Positions 1 through 7,006 of a stretch of DNA of 8,179 nucleotides are shown here, piece after piece. The notes under the pieces were generated by a model that had not been told where the DNA came from, searched no databases, and saw only the letters and a list, made by a program, of their open reading frames with translations. The translations under genes and the position numbers were made by a program. The stretch is from Gemmatimonadota bacterium (GTDB lineage Bacteria > Gemmatimonadota > Gemmatimonadetes > Longimicrobiales > Gaopeijiaceae): the NCBI GenBank assembly GCA_026713345.1, contig JAPOOQ010000558.1, positions 1-8,179 on the forward strand, written 5' to 3'. How positions within the stretch are numbered: the first letter of the stretch is position 1; each line of letters starts with the position of its first letter.

Positions 1-725
1 CGCAGGAATCCGCGCGAATCGATGGTGGCGAGGTGCCCCATGTCACTCCTCCACTCCACCTCCACCGTGCGGCGTTCGCTGCCGTCGGCGGTGAGCGCCC
101 GGGCTTGAAGCTGCACGACCGATCCCGTCAGGAAGCGCACCCCGGGATCGTCGATCTCCACGCTGGCGACCGGATGCCCGACCACCCGGACGGGTGCCGT
201 GAAGGTACGCACCTCGGGAGGGCCGGTACCGCTGGCCGGGGGGGCCTGGATCGCCATGCGGAGCTCCGCCTCCCCCTCGACCACCCCGCGGAGGAAACCC
301 TCCTCCAGGACAGCGACGCGCGAATCGAGGGCGGTGAGGATACGGATCCCCGCTACGCGGTCGCCGTCGGCGTCGTAGGCGACGATCTCCACATCCTCGC
401 CCATCGCGAGGGAGTCCCCAACCTGGACCTCCACTTCAGCGGGCTCCAGGCGGACATCGACGACGCGCGCACCGATCCGCACCGCCGCCGAATAGCCCCG
501 TGCCGAGACCGCGAGGTCGGGAGCCGCGGCCGAACCCGTATCGGCCGGTGGCGCGGGATCCACGACGGGCGTCTCCGGCTGCTCGGCGGGAGGAGCGGTT
601 TCGGTGGTGGGCGGGGGGGTGGGGGGCGGCGCGTTCGTGACGGTCGCCCTGGAGGTGCGGCCGCCGCAGGACGCGACGAGAAGGGCGAAGACGGCAACGG
701 CAACGGATTCGGCGGGTCTGGACAT
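1..725 (-). CDS. Ig-like (Big_2-type) domain lipoprotein, N-terminal part, runs off the left edge
   Basis: Reading the minus strand from an ATG at 725-723 gives 241 codons with no stop before the window edge. The N-terminus is a lipoprotein signal (hydrophobic AVAVFALLVASC, lipobox V-A-S-C, Cys20). A Pro/Thr/Ala/Glu-rich linker follows at about residues 30-70, likely a spacer that lifts the folded part off the membrane. Residues about 88-160 look like a bacterial Ig-like domain (DVRLEPAEVEVQVGDS, later VAVLEEGFLRGVVEGEAEL). A second similar domain begins near residue 185 (VASVEIDDPG, LTADGSERRTVEVEWRS, IDSRGFLR). These beta-sandwich domains are common in surface proteins, where they bind ligands or act as spacers; what follows them is outside the window, so the job is unknown. 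The start is supported by an AGGAG ribosome binding site 5 nt upstream. It is divergent from the gene at 960. Domain calls rest on pattern recognition only. Confidence 0.8.
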   Translation of the reverse strand, partial: MSRPAESVAVAVFALLVASCGGRTSRATVTNAPPPTPPPTTETAPPAEQPETPVVDPAPPADTGSAAAPDLAVSARGYSAAVRIGARVVDVRLEPAEVEVQVGDSLAMGEDVEIVAYDADGDRVAGIRILTALDSRVAVLEEGFLRGVVEGEAELRMAIQAPPASGTGPPEVRTFTAPVRVVGHPVASVEIDDPGVRFLTGSVVQLQARALTADGSERRTVEVEWRSDMGHLATIDSRGFL

Positions 726-959
726 TGTTACTCCTGAACTGTGCTTCCGGAAGGAGAGCTAAGGGAATATGGAGAAAGCGCCCCCAGTAGTACCAGCAGA
801 CCCCCGCGCCGGGTTCCCTTCCTGGTGACCGATTTCCCGCGTGATGCCGTGTTCAGCCCGGCACCAGCCGCTTCCCTCGGCACGGCTTGCAGTTGTTCCC
901 GATCGCCTGGTTCGCCTCCTCTTGGCGGAATCGCGGCATCGCGCATAGGTTGTCACGCC
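726..959. other. Divergent intergenic region
   Basis: These 234 bp lie between two divergently transcribed genes and should hold both promoters. Apart from the ribosome binding site next to the minus-strand gene, I see no convincing -35/-10 pair and no strong operator. Open frames that cross it have no recognisable protein features. Confidence 0.5.
731..735 (-). promoter_or_regulatory. Ribosome binding site for the Ig-like lipoprotein
   Basis: The plus strand reads CTCCT, so the minus strand has AGGAG, 5 nt upstream of the ATG at 725. This fixes the start of the lipoprotein gene and agrees with the signal peptide beginning at that ATG. Confidence 0.7.
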
Positions 960-1274
960 ATGACCGCGTTTTCGGAGCGAGTGTATGACTGTGTGCGGCG
1001 GATCCCCGCGGGACGGATCATCAACTACGGCAGCGTCGCCGCCCTGGTGGGGGTGCCGCAGGCCGCACGGGGAGTCGGCTACGCCCTCAGCCACCTTCCG
1101 CCCGGCACCGACGTGCCCTGGTGGCGCGTGGTGAACCGCCGGGGCACGATCTCGACCTCCCGCCTCAACGGACTCGCCCAGCGCCAGCGAGCCATCCTGG
1201 AGAGCGAAGGCGTGGAGTTCGACGCCGATGGGGAAGCATCCTGGGAACGGTTCGGATGGGACCCGCACGGGTGA
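960..1274 (+). CDS. Alkyltransferase-like (ATL) protein, MGMT family without the catalytic cysteine
   Basis: This 104-residue cytoplasmic protein matches the DNA-binding domain of O6-alkylguanine-DNA alkyltransferases: VYDCVRRIPAGRIINYGSVAALVG, then AARGVGYAL. Tyr23 and Arg37 are at the positions of the family's Tyr that rotates the phosphate and its 'arginine finger'. The family active-site motif PCHRV reads P53-W54-W55-R-V, so the alkyl-acceptor Cys is Trp and the next His is also Trp. Known ATL proteins bind alkylated guanine without repairing it and hand the lesion to nucleotide excision repair; that role is inferred here. The length is normal for ATL proteins. I chose the ATG at 960 because homology begins at once after it; an upstream in-frame ATG at 741 would add 73 residues of no recognisable character. 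The Shine-Dalgarno is weak (AGG about 10 nt upstream). It is the first gene of a probable three-gene set; its stop overlaps the next gene's ribosome binding site. Confidence 0.9.
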   Translation: MTAFSERVYDCVRRIPAGRIINYGSVAALVGVPQAARGVGYALSHLPPGTDVPWWRVVNRRGTISTSRLNGLAQRQRAILESEGVEFDADGEASWERFGWDPHG

Positions 1275-1277
1275 GGG
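1273..1277 (+). promoter_or_regulatory. Ribosome binding site overlapping the ATL stop codon
   Basis: GAGGG lies 5 nt before the ATG at 1283 and overlaps the TGA (1272-1274) of the preceding gene. It decides the start of the HEAT-cyclophilin gene and suggests that ribosomes finishing the ATL gene can restart there. Confidence 0.6.
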
Positions 1278-1282
1278 CCTCC

Positions 1283-3364
1283 ATGGCTTGTGAATCGTTT
1301 CACAAGCGGGCGGCGCATCTGGGGTGGACCACGGCGGCCATCCTCGCCACCGGCGCCTGCGGCCCGTCCACAACCGACTTCCACGTCGCCTACGCCGAAA
1401 TCGTCGCCGAAGAAGACGCGCGCGGCGAGATCGGCCTGGAGCGGGTGCGGGCGCACCTTGGCAGCGCAGACTCCCTTGTGCGCGCAGCCGCCGTACGCGC
1501 ACTCGGGCGGCTGGAAGAACCGCCTCTTCGCGGTGAGATCTCGCCCCTGCTCGGCGACCCGGTCCCCGCGGTGCGCGCCGCCGCCGCCACCGCCCTCGCG
1601 CAGTCCGTCTTCGGCAGCGACCCCGGTGAGGTCACCCGGCTCCTCGCCTCGCGCATCCCGGAGGAGACCGACCCGGCGGCACTCGGCGCGCTCGCCACCA
1701 ACCTCGGCCGCCTCACCCTCGAGACCCCCGATCACCGCGCGGCGGCCGCCACCGCCCTGACCACCGCCTCGGCCCGCCTCCTTTCCCTGCCGGGCGATCC
1801 CGACCTCCTTGCACGGCTCGGCCTCGCGCGCGGAATGGAGGCCTTCGCCCGCGGCGGCCAGGCGGGTGACACCCTGCCCCTGGCCCTCGCCGCCGCCGCG
1901 GCCTCCCTGGCCAGGCTCACCCTCCCGCCCGGCGACCCGAACGCGCATGCCGCCGCCCGGATCCGGCGCACCGCCGCAGCCGCCCTCGTTCACCTGGGCC
2001 AGCTCGACGAAGAGGCCGCGCTCCGGCTGCTTCAGGATGCGAACTGGGGCGTGCGGCGCCAGGTCGTCCTCGGCACGAATCGCTACGGGACCGCGCTCGA
2101 CGACATCATCCCCGCCGCACTGGACGACCCCGACCCGCGGGTGCGCGTCGAGGCGGTCCGCGCGCACCACCGCTGGCTGCGCTCCGCACACGGCTGCGAC
2201 GCGATCATCGAGGCCGTGGGCGACCCGGATCCGGATGTCGCCGCGGTCGCGATCGGGCTGCTGGGGCGTCCCTGCAGCGACATGGAGGCGCAGGTGGCGG
2301 CGCTGCGGGAGCGGGTCGCGGAGCTGGACGCCGGCTGGCGGGCGCCGTCCCGGGCGCTGCACGCGCTCGCGGCGCTCGTGCCGGGCGAGGTGGCGGGCGA
2401 TGTCGGGAGACTCGCGCGGCACGCCAACCCGTTCGTGAGGGCATGGGCAGCGCGGGCCGCGGGACAGGCGGGGATCGCGGATGTGCTGGCCGAGCTCGCC
2501 GACGACCCCGATCCCAACGTGCGCGAGGCCGCGCTGCAGGGGCTGGCGGCGGCGGGGGGGGGGGGGGGGGGGGGGGGGGTCCTGGGGCGGGTGGGCCAGG
2601 ACGACCCGCAACTGGTCATGACCGCGGTTCGGCAGATATCGCGGCCGGGCCACGATGAGAAGCCACTCCCCGCGCTGTTTGCCGCCCTCGCGCGCTTCAC
2701 GGCCCGCGAGAGGGAGACCGAACGCGACGTAAGGGTCGCGATTCTGGACGCTATCGGCGCCATGGGCGGGTTTTCCAGCGACGATCTCGCCCCGTACCTC
2801 ACCGACTTCGACCCGGTCGTGGCGGACCGCGCCGCCGCGCTCCTGAACGCTGACGGCGGTGACGAATACGAAGCCGCGCCAGAGGGGCTCCCCCGCACCC
2901 CACCCCCCGACGCCGCGCGGCTCGCCGAGCTGGAACGATCCACCGTCGTACTGACCATGGCCGGTATCGGCGACATCGTGATCGCGCTCCGGCCCGACCT
3001 CGCCGCCACCAACGCCGACCGCTTCGCGCGCCTCGCCAGCGAAGGGTACTTCGACGGCCTCACCTTCCAGCGCGTCGAGCCCAACTTCGTCATCCAGGGG
3101 GGCAGCCCCAACGCCAACGAGTACTCCGGCGACGGACCCTACAGCCGCGACGAGATCAGCGATCATCCCCACTGGCGCGGCACCGTCGGCCTCTCCACCC
3201 GCGGCCGCGACACCGGTGACGGACAGATCTTCGTCAATCTCGCGGACAATCTTCGCCTGGATTTCAACTACACCATCTACGGGGTCGTCGTGGAGGGAAT
3301 GGACGTTGTGGACGCCGTCCAGGAGGGGGCCGTGATCGAGAGGGCCACGGTTGTGCGCCGGTGA
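1283..3364 (+). CDS. HEAT-repeat lipoprotein with C-terminal cyclophilin-type peptidyl-prolyl isomerase domain
   Basis: This 693-residue protein starts with a lipoprotein-like signal (WTTAAILATGAC, Cys26; the -3 position is Thr rather than the usual Leu). Residues about 40-530 are HEAT/PBS-lyase-type helical repeats: LVRAAAVRALGRL, AVRAAAATALAQS, DDPDPRVRVEAVRA, DPDPDVAAVAIGLLG, FVRAWAARAAGQAG, DDPDPNVREAALQG. Residues about 550-692 are a cyclophilin domain, which catalyses cis-trans isomerisation of prolyl bonds. FQRVEPNFVIQGG gives Arg597, Phe602 and Gln605, equivalent to Arg55, Phe60 and Gln63 of human cyclophilin A; GQIF and LDFNYTIYG follow. The Trp121 position is Arg, so cyclosporin binding is unlikely. 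The likely site is the periplasm, membrane-anchored. The start at 1283 is supported by GAGGG and the signal peptide; an in-frame ATG at 1121 would add 54 Arg/Pro-rich residues and overlap the ATL gene. Odd: a 26-G run encodes about eight glycines (residues 425-432). The 3' end overlaps the acylase gene by 4 bp. Confidence 0.9.
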   Translation: MACESFHKRAAHLGWTTAAILATGACGPSTTDFHVAYAEIVAEEDARGEIGLERVRAHLGSADSLVRAAAVRALGRLEEPPLRGEISPLLGDPVPAVRAAAATALAQSVFGSDPGEVTRLLASRIPEETDPAALGALATNLGRLTLETPDHRAAAATALTTASARLLSLPGDPDLLARLGLARGMEAFARGGQAGDTLPLALAAAAASLARLTLPPGDPNAHAAARIRRTAAAALVHLGQLDEEAALRLLQDANWGVRRQVVLGTNRYGTALDDIIPAALDDPDPRVRVEAVRAHHRWLRSAHGCDAIIEAVGDPDPDVAAVAIGLLGRPCSDMEAQVAALRERVAELDAGWRAPSRALHALAALVPGEVAGDVGRLARHANPFVRAWAARAAGQAGIADVLAELADDPDPNVREAALQGLAAAGGGGGGGGVLGRVGQDDPQLVMTAVRQISRPGHDEKPLPALFAALARFTARERETERDVRVAILDAIGAMGGFSSDDLAPYLTDFDPVVADRAAALLNADGGDEYEAAPEGLPRTPPPDAARLAELERSTVVLTMAGIGDIVIALRPDLAATNADRFARLASEGYFDGLTFQRVEPNFVIQGGSPNANEYSGDGPYSRDEISDHPHWRGTVGLSTRGRDTGDGQIFVNLADNLRLDFNYTIYGVVVEGMDVVDAVQEGAVIERATVVRR
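2554..2579 (+). repeat. 26-base poly-G tract inside the HEAT-cyclophilin gene
   Basis: There are 26 consecutive G residues between GGC and TCC. The reading frame stays open through them (Ala, about eight Gly, Val). In the other two frames the first stops are TGA at 2619-2621 (reached if one G is lost) and TGA at 2656-2658 (reached if one G is gained). Either change gives a product of about 445 or 458 residues with no cyclophilin domain. Tracts this long are prone to slippage in vivo and also to sequencing and assembly error. Confidence 0.9.
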
Positions 3365-5712
3365 AGCGCGGATTGCTCTGCGCCGTCCTGGCGTCCACCC
3401 TTTTCGCGTGCCAGCCCAATACCCACGAGATCGCCCGTCGCGTAGAGATCGTCCGGACCGAGTACGGCATCCCCCACATCCTCGCGGACGACCTCGAGGC
3501 CATGGGATTCGGTCTCGGCTACGTCCAGTCGGAGGACTACAGCGTCTCGATCGCGGTCGCGATGGCCGGGAGCCGCGGCCCCCTCGCACGCCATCTGGGC
3601 GAGGCGGAGCTGGAGGGCGATTTCGTGGCCCGCGAGACGCACGCGACCGCCGTGGAGGCCTTCCACCAGCTCGACCCTCGCACGCAGAGCGTCTACCGCG
3701 GGTTCGCGGAAGGCGTCAATCACTACATCCGCCTGCACCCCGACGAGTTCCCCCCCTGGGTCACGCCGGACTTCATCGGCCCCGACGCCCTCGCCCGCGA
3801 TGTGCAGAGCTGGAGCCGGGGCGACGCGGCACGCTTCCGCCGGAACCTGGCCACGAGCAGCGCAACAGCCGGCGCGGGTCCGGCCAGCGCCGGGATCACC
3901 GCGGGCATCGGGCCGGCCTCAATCCTCCCGGCCAGCGCGAGCTCCGCCACCGCCGAGTCCGCCGTCAGCGCCTCCTTCCTCCTCGACGGATCCAATGCCT
4001 GGGCCTTTCACGGCTCCCGCACCGAATCCGGAAACACCATCCTGCTGCGCAACCCCCACCTCCGCTGGGACGGAGACCACGACCTTCTCACCCGTGTCTC
4101 CGGCCTGACCTACTACGAGGCGCACGTCCGCGTGCCGGGGGTAATTGACTTCTACGGCGATTTCCGGATCGGGACCGCCTTCGGGATCATCGGCGGCTTC
4201 AACCCCCGGCTCGGCTGGGCCACGACCAACAACTACCCGACGCTGTCGCAGGTCTACCGTTTGCGGGCCCACCCGACGCTGAACGACCACGCGCTCCTGG
4301 ACGGCCGACCGCTCCCTTTGGAGGAGCGCACCGCCACCGTCGACTACATCACCGAGGCGGGCGACACCGCCTTGGAGACGCGCACATTCTGGCACACCCA
4401 GCACGGCCCGGTCATCCACCGCACCGAGGACGATGTCTACATCCTGAAGGACCCCCGGGACGGCGAATTCCGGCGCGGCGAGCAGTTTCTGCGAATGATG
4501 ATGGCAAGCGACCTCGACGAATGGCTCGGCGTGATGCGGATGCGCGCCCACCCCACGTCGAACTTCACCTACGCGGACGCCGACGGGAACATCGCGCACT
4601 ACTACAACGCCCGGCTTCCCCTTCTCCCCCACCCGGTCACCGGCGACACGGCCGCCTTCGCCGATTCGTCCGACGACATCTGGTCCGAACTCGTCGCCTG
4701 GGAGGACCTGCCGCTCTACCTGAACCCGCCCGGCGGCTACGTCCAGCAGGCCAACGATACGCCCGACTACACAAATTTGAACGTCCCCCTCGACCGCGAC
4801 ACGGTCCCACCCAACCTGCCCGAACCGCGGCTGAGGCTGCGGAGCCAGCTGTCGCTCGAGCTGGCGGCGGGCGGCGGACTCGCGGGCGGCAACCCCGAAC
4901 TCCTCACTCTCGAAGACGTCGTCGCGCTCAAGCACTCGCCGCGCATGCTCATTGCGGAGCGGGTGATGGACGACCTGCTGAACGCGGTGCGGGCGGCGCT
5001 GAATGGCGGCGGGGCAAGCGATTCGGGAGCGGCGCGCGATCCGGAATCGGCGCCCGGTCGCGGCCTGGCCGAAGCCCTCGCCGTTCTCGCCGCGTGGGAC
5101 CGGACCGCTTCCGCCGACAGCCGTGGAGGCGTGCTGTTTCAGCGCTGGGCGGGGGAGTACTTCTCCGGGGCACCCGACTCGCTCCACTGGCGGCAACCGT
5201 GGGATCCCGCGCGGCCGGCGACGACGCCCTTCGGCATCCGCGACCAGGCGGCGGCCGTGGACGCCCTCTCGGCAGCGGCGGATTCGCTTCGCAATCGCGG
5301 AGTCCCGCTCGACATCCCCTGGGGGGACATCCACAGGGTCATCCGCGGGGGCGTGGATGTGCCCGTGTCCGGCTGTCCGCCCACCCTGGGCTGCTTCCGC
5401 GCCCTGTCCTTCGCGCCGACCGACGCAGCGACCGCAGCAGAAGACGCAACGCCGGACCGCGAGGCAGCACAGACAGGCGTCGGGTATCCCCGCCTTGCGG
5501 CCAATCGCGGCGACGCCTGGGTGCTCATCGTGGAATTCGGCGAGACTCCCCGGGCCTACACCGTGCTCGCCTACGGTCAGACCGCCCGCAGCGAGTCCCC
5601 GCACTACTCCGACCAGGCCGCCATCTTCGCGAGCGGTCGGATGAAGCCGGTCGCGTGGACCGCCGAGGAAATCGAGAGGACTGCGATCCGGCACTACCGG
5701 CCGGGGCGGTAG
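3361..5712 (+). CDS. Penicillin acylase family lipoprotein (S45, Ntn-hydrolase)
   Basis: This 783-residue protein belongs to the N-terminal-nucleophile amidohydrolases that cut amide bonds in beta-lactams, acyl-homoserine lactones or lipopeptides. The lipobox L-F-A-C (Cys17, then Gln) predicts membrane anchoring after export. The alpha part has RTEYGIPHILADD and GLGYVQSEDY. The nucleophile is Ser211 in DGSNAW; self-cleavage is expected between Gly210 and Ser211. His233 in NPHL falls at beta-position 23, as in cephalosporin and AHL acylases, whereas penicillin G acylase has Gln. Further family signatures are LGWATTNN, NFTYADADGNIAHYYNARLP, a CPPTLGC pair and the C-terminal SPHYSDQA. Length is normal. 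Odd: residues 164-205, just before the nucleophile, are Ala/Ser/Gly/Thr-rich with a repeated AGxGPAS. The GTG start at 3361 overlaps the previous stop (GTGA) with no clear Shine-Dalgarno, pointing to translational coupling. The substrate cannot be told from sequence; the folding-catalyst domain encoded upstream may help it fold (inference). Confidence 0.93.
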   Translation: MKRGLLCAVLASTLFACQPNTHEIARRVEIVRTEYGIPHILADDLEAMGFGLGYVQSEDYSVSIAVAMAGSRGPLARHLGEAELEGDFVARETHATAVEAFHQLDPRTQSVYRGFAEGVNHYIRLHPDEFPPWVTPDFIGPDALARDVQSWSRGDAARFRRNLATSSATAGAGPASAGITAGIGPASILPASASSATAESAVSASFLLDGSNAWAFHGSRTESGNTILLRNPHLRWDGDHDLLTRVSGLTYYEAHVRVPGVIDFYGDFRIGTAFGIIGGFNPRLGWATTNNYPTLSQVYRLRAHPTLNDHALLDGRPLPLEERTATVDYITEAGDTALETRTFWHTQHGPVIHRTEDDVYILKDPRDGEFRRGEQFLRMMMASDLDEWLGVMRMRAHPTSNFTYADADGNIAHYYNARLPLLPHPVTGDTAAFADSSDDIWSELVAWEDLPLYLNPPGGYVQQANDTPDYTNLNVPLDRDTVPPNLPEPRLRLRSQLSLELAAGGGLAGGNPELLTLEDVVALKHSPRMLIAERVMDDLLNAVRAALNGGGASDSGAARDPESAPGRGLAEALAVLAAWDRTASADSRGGVLFQRWAGEYFSGAPDSLHWRQPWDPARPATTPFGIRDQAAAVDALSAAADSLRNRGVPLDIPWGDIHRVIRGGVDVPVSGCPPTLGCFRALSFAPTDAATAAEDATPDREAAQTGVGYPRLAANRGDAWVLIVEFGETPRAYTVLAYGQTARSESPHYSDQAAIFASGRMKPVAWTAEEIERTAIRHYRPGR

Positions 5713-5723
5713 GCTGGGCCGTA

Positions 5724-5777
5724 GCACCGTAGGCCGGGTGCCTGCCTCCACCAAGTGTGAGCGGTCCTCCGCGTCAC
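5724..5777 (+). terminator. Two weak hairpins after the acylase gene, possible 3' end signal
   Basis: GCACC (5724-5728) pairs with GGTGC (5737-5741) around an 8-nt loop. GTGAGCGG (5757-5764) pairs with CCGCGTCAC (5769-5777) around a TCCT loop with one bulged G. They begin 11 nt after the acylase stop. Neither is followed by a T tract, so this is not a classical intrinsic terminator; they may protect the mRNA 3' end or arise by chance in GC-rich DNA. Confidence 0.3.
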
Positions 5778-5864
5778 GGCGTCTCACCTGAAACCTGATC
5801 GCTGCCGAGACACGAAGGTATGGATATCGACAGGTCGATTCGGATCGTGTCCCGCGTGGATATC

Positions 5865-5870
5865 AGGAGG
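5865..5870 (+). promoter_or_regulatory. Strong ribosome binding site for the beta-propeller gene
   Basis: A full AGGAGG lies 5 nt before the ATG at 5876. It is the best Shine-Dalgarno in the window and confirms the start at the lipoprotein signal. It also suggests that this gene is translated independently of the acylase set. Confidence 0.8.
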
Positions 5871-5875
5871 CCCCC

Positions 5876-7006
5876 ATGAACACGGAACGCAAGCGCGCTG
5901 CTGCATTCATCACCGCCACACTCGCCGCTGCCTGCTCCACCGACTCGCCCGAGCCGACTGTCACCCCCGACCAGTCGGCCGACCGGCCGTGGGCCGCCAG
6001 TCCTCCGGTCGTGCCGGTCCTGGAAGCGACCACCGGGGACGAGGCGCTCCTTTCCTACATCTGGGACCTGGGCATGGACTCCCGCGGCCACATCTACGTC
6101 GTGGACTTCCAGGAACCCGGGGTCATCGAGTTGAACGCCGACCTGGGGTACGAGCGCACCATCGGCCGCGAAGGCGAGGGCCCGGGAGAGTTCGGGAGGA
6201 CGGCCACGGTCCAGCTCCTCCCGGGCGACAGCGTGCTCGTCTGGGACTCCCGGCTGCAGAGGCTGACCCTGTTCCCACCGGGTAGCGGCGACGTCCTGTC
6301 CGTGCATTCGCTGGGCACGCAGGAGGGTAGCGGTACCACATGGAAGTTGCCGGGAAGCGCCGGCTACCTGGCGCTCTCGTCAACGGCGTACCAGGCCGAC
6401 GGTTCGGACCAGGGTGAGACGCGAACCGCAGTCCTGAGACTCGTGCGTGAAGAGGACGGCCGGGCCGTGGACGAGGTCATCTTCTCGTACCCGGCCGCCG
6501 AGATGCTGGTTCTCCGGGAGGAAGGAGCGGTCAGCGTGTCCGGCCATCCCTTCGGGCGCCAGTCCTTTGTCGACATCCTCGGAGATGGCCGGATCGTGTA
6601 CGCGAGCTCGGATGCGCTGGAGGTGAAAATCATCGATCTCACCGGTGAAGTTCAGACCGCCTTTTCCTACCCGACGACCTATCTGGCTGTGTCCCGCCGC
6701 GACCTGGCCGCCGCCGCCGAGGAGCTGGGCCGGGACCTCGGCCGCGCACTGCGTGAAGGAGCGCCCTACGTCTGGCCATCGCTCACCGGCCTTGTGGTCG
6801 ACGACCAGAGCCGCATCTGGGTCGGGATCCGCGATGTGGACCTCTCGAAGTGGGAGTGGGCAGCCTTCCTGCCGGACGGAACGCATCAGCTCTCCGTCGA
6901 GCTCCCGGCCGAGTTCGAGGTGTACGCGATCGGCGGCGGCCGCATGATCGGCGTCGAGCAAGGCGAGTTGGACATCCCGCGGATCCGGGCGTACCGCCTA
7001 CCCTGA
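5876..7006 (+). CDS. 6-bladed beta-propeller lipoprotein, function unknown
   Basis: This 376-residue protein begins with a lipoprotein signal (AAAFITATLAAAC, Cys20) and a short Pro/Thr/Asp-rich linker. The rest looks like an NHL/6-bladed beta-propeller: repeated strands such as IWDLGMDSRGHIYVVDF, GVIELNADLGYERTIG, DSVLVWDSRLQRLTLF, FVDILGDGRIVYASSD, VKIIDLTGE and LVVDDQSRIWVGIRD. The segment RTIGREGEGPGEF near residues 93-106 is typical of this group in Gemmatimonadota and Bacteroidota-type genomes. Such propellers are usually binding platforms at the cell surface or in the periplasm; no catalytic residues are evident and no ligand can be named. The gene has its own strong AGGAGG site and sits 163 bp after the acylase, so it may be transcribed alone. 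Codon use matches its neighbours. Confidence 0.82.
   Translation: MNTERKRAAAFITATLAAACSTDSPEPTVTPDQSADRPWAASPPVVPVLEATTGDEALLSYIWDLGMDSRGHIYVVDFQEPGVIELNADLGYERTIGREGEGPGEFGRTATVQLLPGDSVLVWDSRLQRLTLFPPGSGDVLSVHSLGTQEGSGTTWKLPGSAGYLALSSTAYQADGSDQGETRTAVLRLVREEDGRAVDEVIFSYPAAEMLVLREEGAVSVSGHPFGRQSFVDILGDGRIVYASSDALEVKIIDLTGEVQTAFSYPTTYLAVSRRDLAAAAEELGRDLGRALREGAPYVWPSLTGLVVDDQSRIWVGIRDVDLSKWEWAAFLPDGTHQLSVELPAEFEVYAIGGGRMIGVEQGELDIPRIRAYRLP

Noticed and set aside
601..640. Runs of 7 and 6 G in the Ig-like lipoprotein gene
   Set aside because: They encode the Pro-rich linker, are interrupted, and are too short to stand out in GC-rich DNA.
744..753. 10-bp palindrome CTTCCGGAAG upstream of the minus-strand lipoprotein
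   Set aside because: Palindromes of this size are expected several times per window by chance, and there is no second copy.
728..946. 72-codon minus-strand frame in the divergent intergenic region
   Set aside because: There is no recognisable feature, and it would lie over the expected promoters.
741..959. Upstream in-frame extension of the ATL gene
   Set aside because: It would add 73 residues without family similarity; normal ATL length and homology begin at 960.
1121..1282. Upstream in-frame extension of the HEAT-cyclophilin gene
   Set aside because: It would overlap the ATL gene by about 150 bp, add Arg/Pro-rich sequence and bury the lipoprotein signal; 1283 has a ribosome binding site and puts the signal at the N-terminus.
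1079..3589. Very long minus-strand open frame (836 codons) opposite the HEAT-cyclophilin gene
   Set aside because: Its translation is Arg/Gly/Pro-rich with no domains, and the opposite strand has clear family motifs. Long antisense frames are usual in GC-rich DNA.
3919..5787. Long minus-strand open frame (622 codons) opposite the acylase
   Set aside because: It has no recognisable domain and is a shadow of the acylase codon pattern.
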